Source of the DNA: Sequoia sempervirens
Lineage: Eukaryota; Streptophyta; Pinopsida; Cupressales; Cupressaceae
NCBI GenBank assembly: GCA_007258455.2
Contig: VDFB02270651.1
Coordinates: 699,852,217-699,916,216 of the forward strand
Reading direction: 5' to 3'
DNA length: 64,000 bases
Part shown: piece by piece, positions 1-12,958 of the stretch
How positions within the stretch are numbered: position 1 is the first letter of the stretch
Layout: each line of letters starts with the position of its first letter
Program-made: the position numbers and the translations under genes
Notes under the pieces: generated by a model
Database searches by the model: none
Seen by the model: the letters and a program-made list of their open reading frames with translations, nothing else
What the model was told of the DNA's origin: nothing

Positions 1-225
1 ACACCAACAGGGTCCTATTTATGATGTGTGATGAAAAGGCATGGTGGGTCTAAATTTGAAGGCTGTAATAGAGTGATTTGATGATGCATGTCCAAGGTGA
101 TAGCTGGCAATATTTCATTGCATCACACATCCTTCACATCACTGAAATGGTATTTGAGTCTAGAACAAAGTTTCCATAGGATTATATGATGCAATGGTGA
201 TCTATAGCATAATTTTAAAGGGGAT

Positions 226-430
226 TGGATCAACGGCCATGTTTTAAACTTCATGGTGAACTCAATCTCAACCATCCATCCTCAATTGAATGGACAGAAT
301 TCAAATTTTAACAGTTAGGCACATCATGTTTTGTGTGAGAACTAGAATTGATGGCACAATTGTATTTTCAGCAACCACATCAAATCCGATTGGCTCCAAA
401 TCAATTTTTTGTGCTTCTTCCATGTACTAA
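226..430 (+). pseudogene. Ty3/gypsy integrase fragment (relic)
   Basis: A short stretch reads S-T-I-H-P-Q-L-N-G-Q around 262-300, resembling the conserved STAYHPQTDGQ block of plant gypsy integrases. It is followed by an R-H segment and then FSATTSNPIGSKSIF, which lines up loosely with the EFAYN...GxSPF block that comes next in those integrases. No other integrase motif or reverse transcriptase is visible, and stops interrupt the frame. The match is by eye over short blocks, so this is a weak call; a chance resemblance is possible. Confidence 0.35.
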
Positions 431-3400
431 TGTCCAAGATGATGCAATTTCTCCTTTGTGTGTTGCAGGTGCCAAATTCTCTTTTTAGGGCATTCTCACC
501 TAGATTTTGTTGTGAATTTCCTGGGAGTTCCAATTCTATATTGATGGAGGTCATCATGAATTTTTTGTTGTTGGTGTTAGAATTTTTATGGCTTATATTT
601 CTGCTCATATTTTGAGGGAAATTCAAAATTTTGGTAAAATTAAAATGGATTTCATCCTCACTATAACTCTAGTTGAATTAGGCTTAGGGTTTGAAGTCAA
701 TTTTGAGTTATGCCTACACTATAAAGGAAATTTTTGTTGTCTTTCAAAGGGTTGGTTCTAATTCTTAGTTTTTGTAAGTCTTTGTATAGAGTCAAGTCAA
801 ATAGGTAAGTCCTTAGAAACTCATAGAAAAAGTGTTGTAATTTTTTTCTTTGTTATGACAATAGATGACTAGAATACTTATTGTATTTGTCTAAATTTTG
901 AATATCAATTTGTTATGCTCTCCATGGTTGTACTCGCTATCTTTTGAATCAATATAATCAAGGGTTATGTCTAGTTCTCATATCACATTTGTTTCTATGG
1001 GTGATTGAATTGTTAGTTTCTATTCAAGGAGTAGAAGTAATTTTTCTTTTAGTTCATTCATCAGAGATTGTGGAGTTGTAGTGTGGATTTGTAAGTAATG
1101 TGATGGCATTGTTCTTTTTTTCATTTCTTATTGTATGGAAGTAAGGGTATTAGAAGCCAAAGGTTGGTCTATTGTAGGAGTTTTACTTTATTTCTAGACT
1201 CTATGTGGATAAAGTATTGGTCAGGAAAACTCATAAAGTTTGAAGCTAAGGTAGAATCAATCATAAAATCAAATCAAAACCATTTGCTTTTCTGTATTTT
1301 ACTTTTCATGTTCATTGCCACACTACAAATAACCATATCAAATATAGAGGGTTGCAAGGATGATTTATCACATCAAGTTACCTTCTCCCATATTAGTGTG
1401 AAGAATCTCTTATCAAAGGAATCATTGCATGTTGTTATTGTTGCATGATGTTATAGGGGAACGCATCTTGGTTTTGTAGAGCCTAAAGTACATAGGAGAA
1501 CTTGTAAATCTATCTCCTATTCATTGGCCATTGACCTGGGTTTTCTTAGCATAAGAAGTAGCTAATCTTTAGGAAAACCTAGACAATCAATTGGAAACAC
1601 CAACAGTAGGTTCTTCCTACCATGTACATAAAGGGATTTTTTGTTGTGTTGGTAGTTTAGGTCCTTTTCTTGCTTTGTCTAATTTTTTGCTTGCTCTTGC
1701 TCCTTTCCTCTATGCTCTCTAACTTTGTAGCCCAACGGATTTTAAGCATTGATCCATACTTGAGATTCTAGATTCCTTGATTTGTCCTTCATAGTCCTTG
1801 TCCCCAAATAGAGCCAATTTTTGGCCATGTTTTTGACCTAGCCAATTTTAAACTTAGCATACCCTACCTGAGCAGTCTAGCTTTCCAAATCACAAAAATA
1901 ATTAATTATTAAAATTCATAATAGTTGGTATCAAATCATTTTGCAAGATCAATTGTAACCTCATTTTATCCAATCTAGCCAATTTTCATGCCAAAATTAT
2001 TTATCATTTGAGAAATTTTAAAATTTTAAGTTCCTAATTGGTAATTCACAAATAATGTTAAATTTTGGATTTTGTGAATCTCAAGCAAAAAACGATTTAT
2101 GAGTTTTGTTTGAGGGGGTCTACACATCATCCTGTCCAAAATTCATGAAATAAGGAGTTTTAATTGAAAGATATGGATTTTTTTGTCTTTAGGATCAAAA
2201 CATAGTTACAAAGTCTCAAGGTTTTAAATTTTCATGGAGTTAAAGTGTTTTGACGGAGTGAGACAAGGTTTCCACAACCATCAGAAATCTCAACACTCAT
2301 TTTAAAAAGTAAGTAAAGAAATAGAATTAAATCCATTAGAGATTTAAATAAGTTACAAAACCTTCAGCGATATTTCATGTGTTTTTGACAAGCATCTAAT
2401 AAGCCGATATGCTTTACAAACCCATGAATAGAGGGCATAACTCAACATTCTAAAGGAGGTGTCAGCATCAGTTTCAAAAATAGTTACAGGCTCTAAATGG
2501 GGTTTTCAAACCTTTTCATTTCACCAACAAAAGAAGAACGTACAAAATTTATATATGTGATACAGATGAGAACGCCTGAGGGAGGACCTCACACTAATGG
2601 TAAGAAAAAGTAGACAGAAATGCACATATCTCCCTAAGAGGCAACAAACCAAATGAGAAACAGAGAAGCAATTTTCTTTCGTGGTTTATGGGGCATAATG
2701 CATACGAAATAGTTGTTAAACATTGTGGGCATGTATACATGCAAAAGCATATGAACCATGCAATGAAATCTCTCACAAGAAATGTAGATGTAAAAACCAA
2801 AGAAGATGTGTGCAATATGGAAGCATGGAACAAGGTAATAGGTTGATCACTTAGTGATACATGGTTGGTCCCTGCGCATGGATAGAACTTAAGAGTTTGG
2901 AAAAGTTTCTTGTGGGGATGACAACAATTGGAGATAAAAAGAGTCAATGGATTGCACCTCATTCAATTTTTTGGGATTGTAGAAGATGCTTGTACTAAAA
3001 TTTTGACTGATGTCTATTCAAAGTTATCATCAAGAATGTGATCGATTTGTTTGAAAAAGCCTCCCTTCATCTTGTATTCTTTACTACAACTATACTGATT
3101 ATATCCTTGTTCTGAAGTTTCCTTGATTTGTACCAGGATGAGCATGATATTGAAAATGATAAATTGACTTTCAAGCTATTTCTATTATTCCACAAGTAGC
3201 ACAAGTCCCTACTAGGAAAATGTATACTTAGAGATAACAAATCACTTGGCTTACAAAAACTAGTTGCCAATTATTGCAAGATCTTGAAAAGCATTAGTAT
3301 TGCTAAGTATTAGAATTAGCATAAGTCACATGAAGAGGATTCCTATTAGATATTATGGTTACAAATGCCTAGTTGAACATAATATCTCAAGAAAATTTGG

Positions 3401-5060
3401 TATCAGGGAATGCCATGATGGCAGGTTAGGCACATAATGGTAGATGTGTAAACCAAAACTTGTCGACACTTTAAGATAATTTCAAGACCAGTAGTGGGGC
3501 CTGCATAAAGTTTTAGAACCTTGTGATTTTCTTGATAAATAGAGAAATGTTGTCTCTCTACCATTATAACAACATACGTTTAAAATGGATTAGTTGGAAA
3601 GGCTTTAGAAAATTTCAAACAAATGTAGTATGTAATGGTTAAGTTGTTATATCTTGATAGCTTCACCTATGCATCAATCATGGACACTTCAAAATAGGTT
3701 ATCCAGATAATGAATTGATTTTGCACACTTACTTTAGAGTTTAAGGTAGTAAATAGTTCATTTGAGGAATGGTTTGAAGCAGATGCACACCAAGGATCAT
3801 TATGTTGTATATCAATTCATCCATCATTTTTTCAATTTTGTCTCATGATGTATGAGTTCCTAACCACACTAGAAATGAACATGAAGGCTTGGGAATGCAA
3901 AGTTCAAATGATTTTACTTGATTCAATGAATTACTTGAATGTATCGAATATCATAGATGAAGAACTTGGCATCCAAACAATCCATATGATAGAAATAGAT
4001 ATCATTGAAGGGAAAACTTCCTAGTGGATGTGTCTTCTATCACTATCAAAATTCAAACCAATCAACCCTTCAATACTACCAAAGATGAATGCTCATTACA
4101 AATTTATGCAAACAACTATTGCATCTACACATTATAAATTGATTGGGTATACCAATTAAATAATGTTTGTGAACACAGTATGAAGAAATAATGTCAGAGT
4201 GTTTGGTTTTTCAACAGTTCACATATGTGATGAGAAAGAGAGACAAAAGGGACTTTGTGGAGGATAAACTGAAGTCAGAAGTTGTATTCATTGATCCAAA
4301 TTCTAAAAGAGACATGTGGACAATACTTACAAGTGTATCCATCTAATGGATAACACAAGCCTTAATTTGGGTGTAAATCATGGTGATTGGGAAAATGAAA
4401 TAAAATTTAGAGCCTTTATAACATGATTCCATCAAAGTTGGGGTCCACATAAGGGGAATTGGGAATGTTTGAATTAAAGAATCGGTTGCAATTTAAAAAA
4501 GCAATTATAGGAGAAACTGAAAGGTCTCTCGAGAGGTTATTTATTAAAGAATATTTTCAAGAAAAGGGATTATTTATCAATTTAGTGTTGGGGGAAGATA
4601 GGAGCAGATTATTTTCTTTTCAATCATAGTTCGCTATACAAAGATATTGAGTCTATGAACTCATTTTTTTGCATAAGAGAAATAAAAGAGATGTTTTAAA
4701 TCTATGAATTTGTTAATGATTATTTTTTATGACAAATTTCCTGTGCATCTTTTGTAATCATTCTTCGATGTATTATATGTTATATCAAATGTGTGATTGT
4801 GTTTATTACAAAATCTATGAATTCCAATCAACTCATCTATTGAAAAGAGTTATTTTTCATCTTTCTTGCTTATCATTCATGGGTGCGAAGTGGGTGATTT
4901 GTGTATCATTTATTTGCACTCTATTCATTCCAAGTTCATCATGTTACACATCTATGTCATGGTTATGTACAGATGTTAGTTTTCCTTTTCTTGCTTTTGA
5001 TTAAAATCATACCTAAAAATCAATCAAATCATATGAGGGAGTTGTACCTCTAAAATTCAG
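431..5060. other. Intergenic, no recognisable gene
   Basis: AT-rich sequence with only short ORFs (up to 122 codons) that show no motif I recognise. It probably consists of eroded retroelement sequence. A TATA-like site (CACTATAAAGG) near 718 could be an old LTR promoter, but I cannot find LTR ends. Confidence 0.4.
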
Positions 5061-5548
5061 AGGGTGATTATTTCTTAAAATGAATGATTATCTAGAGTTG
5101 TTGGAAACAATTGCACCTTTCCAAGCAAAGAGTAAAGATTATTTGAATAAAACCTCAAGGTGATCAATCGGTTAGCCAACATATTTTTTGTTGAATCCAT
5201 TGGGGATTCAAATCAAAGTTTCAGTGTCTTCTTTTCTTAGTAATCTAAAGGTACCTTCTCAAGAGTGGAGGTTGGCAACTCTATCATATGTGTGCTCATA
5301 AAATATTTGGGTTAAATATTTTTCGACATTCTTTTTCTATCCACATTATGGAATTGGTTTCACCCCAACCATGGTGTATTCATTTTGGGCCTTTATCGTT
5401 GCCACAATATTCAGACTTACCTACAGGTTCGAGAAAGCATTTTCCAAAATTTAGTGAAGAAAATTTATAAGTTCCAGATGATCATATTCAAGCCTTCACT
5501 GTAACTTGTGGAATTTTTGGGGTAAACGAATAAAATGTAATTGTTCAA

Positions 5549-6390
5549 TTGTTTTTTGACTCCCTCATTACAGTTGTTACAAATTGGTTTCAGTCTCTAA
5601 AACATGGATGCATTACTAATTGGGACAGCTTGAAGAACAATTTTTTTGGGAGATTCAAATCAACAGTTGATGTAGGTGCACTCTTATCTCAATTTTTCAA
5701 CATTAAAAAGAAGGAAGACAAGTTTATGAGGGATTTTGTGGATCAATTTAATAGGTGTTTAAAAAGGATTCCTCGTGATGATTAGCCAAGTGAGCCAAAT
5801 CAATTTTCCATTTTTGTTGCAGCATTACATCCTAAATTCAAATTCCTCTTGAAGTGAAGCAAGGTACGTGATCTTGAGACTGTAAAATAAGAGGCTATTA
5901 TTATTGAAGATGATTTAATTTTATCTAGAGTATGGAAACAAAGTTGTATGGAAAAGCACGCTCCAACTAATAAAGTATAGAAACGTAAGGTTTTGGATTT
6001 TCAACCTCCAATTACACCAAAAATTTCATATTCTTTAGTTGAAAATACTAGCCTTACTATTTTCAATCAAGAGAACTTTGAAAGTTATGTAATGGATGAT
6101 GAGGTAGCTCAAACTCATTATGTTGAGGTATAAAATGTGAGTTCTAAAAGAATTGAGGATGACTTTGATTCTTCAAGTGATGAATAAAATTACTCTCCTT
6201 GCGAACAATCAATATGTATGGCATCTTCCACTTTGGTTGCAACAAATATTGAACAATCATTTACTAGTATGAGTAATATGGAACCAAACAGAAATGAACA
6301 ATTGTTGGCTCCTCTATATGCTCTAGAATTTGAAGCTTTCACATTTGATAATATTGATATAGGATTATTTGACAATTGGTCAATGTGAAT
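5549..6390 (+). pseudogene. Decayed retrotransposon gag
   Basis: The first 78 codons (5549-5785) carry the layout of the plant retrotransposon gag domain: W-F-x-S-L near the start, then ITNWDSLKNNFFGRF, then LSQFFNIKKKEDKFMRDF and a final FNRCLKRIP. In gypsy-type capsid proteins this region builds the particle shell. The same frame continues past stop codons (first at 5783-5785) to about 6390, through an acidic, Ser-rich tail including SKRIEDDFDSSSDE. No zinc knuckle, protease or reverse transcriptase follows. Several in-frame stops make it non-functional. The gag assignment is good for the first part; the tail is inferred from frame continuity only. Confidence 0.55.
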
Positions 6391-8020
6391 GTAGAAGATC
6401 AACTTTCAAAAAAAGAAGACACAAATGAGTTATCAGAAAACAAGGTTTTCATTTTTTAGGGTATTGATGAACATTTGATATGTTGTGTAGTTGAAAGTGA
6501 AATTAAAAACCAACTCCAAGAGGTGGGTGAATCATCAAACACCATTTCATCATGTATGCAATCTAAGTATGAAACATTCTAGTTTGTTGATGAAGTTTAT
6601 AAAGACATAAATTGTCCCATTCTCGAGTCTTTTCATTTTGAAGAAAATATTATACCAGATTCAAGTTGTTCAAGCCAATTGTTTAAGTCAATATGTTGGA
6701 TGGATAAAAATGGAGAAGGAATTGAGATGGGTGAACCAAGGGTTGAGTATGATAAGTTTTATTATGCATTTACTACAAGTTGGAGTCCAAAAATTTTAGG
6801 CAATGTAGTCACTTCCACAGGTAGCACCCAAGAAGTTTCTTTATCTCTTAGTTTTATGTGGGATGTAAAATATAAAATTAGGGAAGATATTTACCAATAA
6901 AATAGAAAGATTCTACACCATCAATCTAGGCTAACGAATAATATAAGTTGAAGAAGAATGTTGCAAGTTGTTTGTTAATGGAGATAGACACAAACACACC
7001 CATAACGAAGAGCATCAAGGATAAAGTTTGATGGTGAGAGATTGGGAGGAAACATTGGAAGTGTGAATTATTTTGGTAACAATCTACATGAGATATGTAC
7101 ATCCAGATAAATGTAGCCATATGAAATATAAATGATCCCTCAATCATTGATAGTCAATTTCATCTCATTTTTCTCTTTTTCTTTGATGATCATTATCATA
7201 CACAGAAAGCTTCTTAAAATTATTTTATTTCTTCTTTTCTACAAATAGGGATTCTATACTAATGTACATTTTTTTCCTCATTTTGTATGTCTCCCTCTCC
7301 TGAACTCATTTTGTAGAGAAGTTTCCATCAACTAGGCCTCACATTTGTCAATGGGCCATCAACTACCATTTGATAGGCAATCATTTCAGACAACTGGTGT
7401 TTTGTGAATTACCTCAACTTATCCTAAAATTTAATATACCAGTGAGTAAAGCTTGACTAAGAATTTAACTAATAGAAGTACAGCTACATTTATGTGACAA
7501 TCAACCAAATTGTGTTCCATTAATTCCAAAATTACAATAGTTTATTTTGCAGTACCAATGACCAACCTTGATAGTTTATGAGCAACAATATAATTATGTT
7601 AGGTTTTAAAGTGATGCAGTAATACTTGGATTAAGCATACGTAAATGTGTTCTTAAAAATTTGTTTACTTCCACTTCATAACAACCATCTTTATGTGTTG
7701 TTACATTTGCCAAAGATAAATTTTCAATGCATGATTTTCAACATTCAAATAATTAATTACGACTATAAATTCCAATAATTTATAAACTTCAAGAAAGGAA
7801 AAGGATAACATATGACTCAGTTATTACCAAGTGCACCTCTAAAATTTAACATCTAATATTTATTCTTCATTAGTGTGGGATTAAGTCATAAGTTATTAAT
7901 GAATTAAAAGATAATGAAACAAAAATACATGGTGCTAGTTCAAAGGTTTCCAAAATAGGATTCCGATTATATGATTTAAACATACAATAAGATAGATAAT
8001 TACATGGTTGGCCTACATAC
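6391..8020. other. Retroelement-derived spacer
   Basis: Holds a 73-codon ORF at 6679-6900 (plus strand) with no known motif, possibly the end of the same old element as the gag at 5549, and then AT-rich sequence without recognisable coding or RNA signals. Confidence 0.35.
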
Positions 8021-8300
8021 CTAGTAGAATCATTCCTTAATTGGATTGGGAAGCTCAGAGAATAATATTCGCCCAAACCTCTACTACGATAGAGACCTCC
8101 ACCACGAACAAGCCATGATCCACCATCAACACACCAACCTTATTTTTTATTTGAAGTTATATTATAATAAATTACGACTGGTAGAATCATTCCTTAATTG
8201 GATTGGGAAGCTCAAAGAATAATATTTCCCTACACCTCTACTACAGTAGAGACCTCCACCATGAACACGCCACAATCCACCATCAGCACACCTACCCATA
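8021..8300. repeat. Tandem duplication, period 157 bp
   Basis: Unit A (8021-8177) and unit B (from 8178) both begin CTRGTAGAATCATTCC and stay closely similar through the CTCTACTAC and CCATCARCACACC segments. Unit B is cut at 8300 by the LTR element 8301-10924 and resumes at 10925, where TATTCTTTATTTGAAATTA matches TATTTTTTATTTGAAGTTA of unit A (8141 onward). Unit A therefore records the empty insertion site. Confidence 0.8.
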
Positions 8301-8727
8301 TGTTGGAAATATGAATGAATAATAACCCACTTGAAGTTGCAGTCTTCAATGGATCAACCAAGAAAGACACCATCCACATGAACAAGAAAGTGATGCATCA
8401 TTCAAGGAAGAAGATAATTTGATCAAATGATGATCTATAATTCCTGAGATGATTTACAATGAACAAGCACCTTGTTTATATAGGAAAGGTGAGAGGAGGT
8501 TGGATAACCACCTTGGATGCAAACATTAAATACCTAATGCATAATTTTAAATTCATGAGTAAAATATTAAATACCTAGATAACTATAAGCTGATTAATGA
8601 GACATGGTCCCATTAATCCTAGTTTCTAGAATGCCACCTAGGAAACTAACTCCTAAGTAAACTTATTAATGATGTGAATAGGTCATCACTAAGAACTAGT
8701 TAGGAAATAATCCCATTCACACTAACA
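8301..8727 (-). repeat. 3' LTR of element 8301-10924
   Basis: 427 bp, TG...CA ends; minus-strand TATA box (plus GTTTATATA) at 8474-8482. Pairs with 10500-10924. Confidence 0.88.
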
Positions 8728-8733
8728 CCCCCC
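8728..8733 (-). other. Polypurine tract of element 8301-10924
   Basis: Six C on the plus strand (GGGGGG on the minus) abut the 3' LTR, where plus-strand DNA synthesis of an LTR element is primed. Two further C-runs followed by ATAA occur at 9008-9016 and 9045-9050. Confidence 0.65.
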
Positions 8734-9283
8734 ATAAGTGAAACTTATGGAGTGTAGTTATTATGCAAATGATGCAAATGCAATATGGGTCCCGAAAACA
8801 AGGTCATGTTAGGTAACCATGTACAACTAACTATGCAACTAATCTCTCAAAAATGGAGAAAAGGGGAAAACCTCATGGGAAAAATCTCCTCTCTAAAAAA
8901 TAGATGTAATGCAAATCATGTACAAGTGATAGAAGTGATGTGTGGAGGTCTCAACATCAATACCCACCAAGAGCTACATCCATCACAAGAATACATTATA
9001 ATCAATACCCCCCCCCATAAGAGGGAAAGAGAGATACTATGTATCCCCCCATAATGTCTAATCACCTGCAAAAATGGTAAGTTCCTAAAGACAAAACATG
9101 ATCCAATGTCGACAAACAATTTGTCTTCATTTCCAAAGAAACAAAACCAAGTACAAATGCAGGTATGCTTCCCATTCTGGATAGGAATTGAAGGAAGGAA
9201 GGATGAATATGTATGTTGGAAATGTCACTGAAATTTTCTCATGTGTCTCCTTGCCCAAGGTATATGAAGATACCACTATCAAA

Positions 9284-9730
9284 TCAGGTACTTTCCCAAT
9301 CAAAGAAGTGACAAACCAAAACTATGCAAAAAATGATGTTGAACAATATCCAAAGACAATGATGGTTTGAAAATAGTTGTGTAATGGTTGTCATCAAAAG
9401 GAGAGATAACCCCTCAAATGTGTCCTCCAAATCTGAAATGTGAGACTCCACAAATAAGGATGCAATGTTTGATAAATAGGAATCCCAATTTAGAAGACAA
9501 TGAGATACTTGTTGTAATGAATCATTGGAATTTCTCAATGAATTACCAACATAAAAATAATGGTCCCATTGAATAGGAATGATGTGATCCTCAATCAATG
9601 ACTCTGCATAATGAATCAATGAAGGTGAAGGTACATCAACTATCTCTGATGGAGAATAAGGAGCATCTAAAGAACCCTTGTCAGTGTCTTTGGAAGATTC
9701 AAAGTATTCCAAATGTTCAAAATATTGCAT
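9284..9730 (-). CDS. ORF of unknown function inside LTR element
   Basis: 148 codons, the longest reading frame inside the element at 8301-10924 and in its sense direction. The first two thirds are acidic and Ser-rich (SSKDTDKGSLD, SPSEIVDVPSPS); the end is hydrophobic (LFNIIFCIVLVCHFF) and could form one membrane segment. No retroelement domain is visible. It may be a chance frame or a remnant of a gag-like protein; I do not recognise it. Confidence 0.25.
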   Translation of the reverse strand: MQYFEHLEYFESSKDTDKGSLDAPYSPSEIVDVPSPSLIHYAESLIEDHIIPIQWDHYFYVGNSLRNSNDSLQQVSHCLLNWDSYLSNIASLFVESHISDLEDTFEGLSLLLMTTITQLFSNHHCLWILFNIIFCIVLVCHFFDWEST

Positions 9731-10481
9731 AGTATCATGATCATAGGGTATCCTATCTAAAAAATGAAGAGGTATAAGAAATTCTAAAATAGGATCATCT
9801 GGGAATGGCTAAGTATCAGGATCTCCATATATCTCCCAAATTTTAGTCCAAAGAGTATGATGACACTCAAAATTATCAATAGCATTCAAAGTGGCAACAT
9901 CAATATGCATTGCAATAACTCCTAAGACATGATCCCTTTGCAATTCCATGCAAATTACTTCCTATCAATACCAAGAGGGAGAACAAGATCATACAAATGT
10001 GGCAAAAAATTAAGCCATCTGAGATGTCTTATGATACCATCTCTCCATTGTTTAGAGTTTCCCCTTTTCAACATAATTAGTGAAGGATGAAATGAAAACC
10101 CCATAATGAACTATGATTGATCTCCAAGATTACAAAGACATTGGCCATCAATAGCAATTAGAAACTCTCAAATATGATGCACAATGGAAAATGAAGCCTC
10201 CCAATGCAAATAAACCTTCTCCAAATTGTAGTATGTCCAAGTTATCAAGTAAATGCCTCAAATTGAAAAACCTCAATAGAATGTACCTTGAGATGAATCT
10301 GAAAAAAGCAGATGGACAAAATGATAGAGCTATAAATCACCTTTGCAATACCACTAGAATCTCCAAAATCTGACAAACTGGTGAAAGGATACGAGCTTGA
10401 GATCCCAAAAAGGAATCTTCACTTCAAGCTACAATAAAATATTCTCAGCTCAACTTTCCAATTTGAGATGGACTTTACATG

Positions 10482-10499
10482 GCCTATGCTTTGATACCA
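10482..10499 (-). other. Primer-binding site (initiator Met-tRNA type)
   Basis: On the minus strand TGGTATCAAAGCATAGGC directly follows the 5' LTR (10500-10924). The first 12 bases match the plant Met-tRNA-type site at 11 positions. Confidence 0.8.
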
Positions 10500-10924
10500 T
10501 GTTGGAAATATGAATGAAAAATAACCCACTTGAAGTGGCAGTCTTCAATGGATCAACCAAGAAATACACCATCCACATGAACAAGAAGGTGATGCATCAT
10601 GAGCAAGAAGATAATTTGATCAAATGATGATCTAGAATGCCTGAGATGATTTACAATGAACAAGCACCTTGTTTATATAGGCAAGGTGAGAGGAGGTTGG
10701 ATAACCACCTTGGATGCAAACATTAAATACCTAATGCATAATTATAAATGCAAGAGTAAAATATTAAATGCCTAGATAACTATAAGCTAATTAATGAGAC
10801 ATGGCCCCCTTAATACTAGTTTCTAGAATACCACCTAGGAAACTAACTCCTAAGTAAATTTATTAATGATGTGAATAGGTCCTCACTAAGAACTAGTTAG
10901 GAAATAACCCCATTCACAATAACA
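10500..10924 (-). repeat. 5' LTR of element 8301-10924
   Basis: 425 bp with TG...CA ends; a TATATAAAC box on the minus strand (plus GTTTATATA from 10671) drives transcription leftward. Confidence 0.88.
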
Positions 10925-12060
10925 CCGTATTCTTTATTTGAAATTATATAAATAGCTCTACACTTTTTCAATAGTCACTTGAATGTATACCAAGTCCCTA
11001 AGAAGCTAATAACTTAAAGGTATAAGCTCCCAACTTTCTCTAGCATCAAAAGTATGAAGTAAAATGGCTGGAATTTTTTTCTTAAATGGCTCAACATGAA
11101 TTTCAACTTCTAATTTTCTCCAGTCATAATGGTTCTCTCTTTAGTCACGTCATTCTTTGGAACAAGATCCATGGAATATCAATCAGAAACAAAAAGATTT
11201 AGAGAATTGATGGGGGAGGCACAATCCTCCAAAGTGGACCGATCACTTGCAATGTTTCCTGGAACACCTAGTAACTTTCCAATTTTAACTTGATGATGAT
11301 TATCCTTGGCAGTTTCACTATTCACAATAAAAGTCCCTAGATCTTAGGATTTACACCCTCGACCTCCTTTCCATCTTCCCCCTGCCCTTGAATTTATTTG
11401 TCGCTTCCCATTTATTCTCCCATACTTTTTCTCCAAGTGTTGTGGAACCTCAACTCCCCCTCAAAAAGAACCACCATTCATGCCACCTTTTGTGCCCAAC
11501 AAAACATGAACTTCACATTTTCTTGTTTGCCATGACGTTCAATTAGTCATTTGATTACAAATTAAATTAACATGTATTCACAACTAACAAATAAATGTTA
11601 GTAAATAATTAAAATTGTGGCATGTATGTTCAATACGATGATTGCTTATGTGGATAAGTATACATCAATAATCAATTGTATAAATGTAGCTTATTGCACA
11701 TATAAAGAGATCTCCAACATGCATTATATATGCATAGTTAAAGGATGTTGTTGAAATAATACTCATGCATGACATCAACAATTAACAAACCAAATAAATC
11801 ATACAGTAATGTTAAATAAATATGCCTATTATAGGAATTGTATTCAAAACACATACCTGATAGTAGTAAGTATAAAAATATTTGCATTAGTTTATCAAAG
11901 AAATTATTTTAGGAATAAGCCTAGATACGCAAGGATGTGAATTCCAAAACCCCTTCATATTGATGTTAAAGGAATAACTTTAAGAAAATGAGAGTTTCAT
12001 GACATGCAAAGAAAGTATAAAAATTTTCCATAATGAATTGATATCACAAAGAAAGGATAT
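10925..12060. other. Spacer, no gene seen
   Basis: Begins with the continuation of the tandem unit split at 8300, then AT-rich sequence with no coding or RNA signal that I can support. Confidence 0.4.
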
Positions 12061-12390
12061 GTTTCTAGCAATAACCAATAGATGATTGTAAATCACAATC
12101 ATAGAGAAGGAAAATTTACCATACTAGTGAAAGGTGGAAAATTGGTTGCTTTCCCACCTTTAGGGTTTAGGTACCTAAAAGGGGCAATTTTCACTTTCAC
12201 TCAAGAACAAGCCCTTGAGATCTCAATGCAAAGGAGAAAGAGATCTCGCAAGAGGCTTGTTCTAAGGAGTGAATATGATCCAATAAGGGGTTCACCACCA
12301 AGTTTAGACTTGGAAAAGATAATGAAATGCACGATGAAATGTAAAACCCTAATTGAATGCAAAGTAACATTAAATGGCATAGACTCCTAG
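12061..12390. repeat. Family B repeat, left part (interrupted by LINE)
   Basis: The segment with TTGAGATCTCAATGC, GGGGTTCACCACCAAG and the following CTTGGAAA-like stretch matches, in order, the blocks at 34730-34870 and 42400-42540. The match resumes after the inserted LINE at 14935, where ACTAAATGACCTA and later TGCACCT-AGAA correspond to 42556-42625. A 102-codon ORF here (12082-12390) is most likely just an open frame in the repeat. Confidence 0.6.
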
Positions 12391-12740
12391 GCGCGGTGGC
12401 ACTCCCCTTGGGAATTCAAACCAATCACTCTGTGGAGGACGAGGTTGCGTTCATAAGTGTCAAATATGCAATTAGTAAAGGTTACTCCAAATTATGGGTT
12501 GAAGGAGATTCTCTAACATGATTAAATATTTGTGTGGCACTCATCCTCCAAGTTGGAAAGTGGATCAACTCATTAAAGGTACTATAATCATGTTGTCATC
12601 TTGTGAAGAGACCCATGTCTCTCACGTTTACTGAGAAGGAAACTCGTTGGCAGATTTTTTTGCCAACGAGGTTGTCAGTTTAAATGATTTTTGTGCATGG
12701 GAGGACTCAATCCTTCCCGAGAAATCTAGGAGTTTATTAA
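12391..12740 (+). pseudogene. RNase H domain, C-terminal part (LINE ORF2 end)
   Basis: The first part reads EDEVAFISVKYAISKG and then LWVEGDS, the plant RNase H block in which the aspartate of the EGDS motif is a metal ligand. After a frameshift it continues PPSWKVDQLIKG, then HVSHVY, a stop, EGNSLADFFANEV, matching the ending motifs H-V-x-R-E-x-N-x-x-A-D-x-L-A. In plants this domain ends the reverse-transcriptase ORF of some LINEs and removes RNA from the RNA-DNA hybrid. The N-terminal half and the reverse transcriptase are missing, and the frameshift and stop inactivate it. Confidence 0.7.
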
Positions 12741-12958
12741 GGAATGATGGCGTGGGTTGAGATGATGTGGTATTTATGTTCTAGTACCTTCTTCTGTTTC
12801 ACATGTTTTGTCAGTGTCTTTTTGCTCTATGTCTATCAGTTGAGTGTTTTTCACAAGGGCTTGCTTGTTCTAATGTTGTGTGACATGGGCAGTGATAGAA
12901 GTAGAATCGAGTTGCATTCCTATGGGGGCATCAGGAAAAGAAGAGGCTTTGGAAAATA

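Larger units (their letters stand above)
8301..10924 (-). mobile_element. Non-autonomous LTR retrotransposon, complete, minus strand
   Basis: Two direct repeats (8301-8727 and 10500-10924) begin TGTTGG and end TAACA on the plus strand. Read on the minus strand, the right LTR is followed at once by TGGTATCAAAGC, close to the TGGTATCAGAGC primer-binding site for plant initiator Met-tRNA, and the left LTR is preceded by a G-run polypurine tract. Both LTRs carry a minus-strand TATATAAAC promoter box. Flanks are CCATA (left) and CCGTA (right), a 5-bp target duplication with one change. The interior is only about 1.77 kb and has no gag, protease or reverse transcriptase, so the element must have moved with enzymes supplied by a relative. 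The LTRs differ at roughly two dozen positions of about 425, so it is not recent. Confidence 0.88.

Noticed and set aside
1916..1935. TGGTATCAAATC resembling a primer-binding site
   Set aside because: No LTR end with CA next to it, and the match stops after eight bases.
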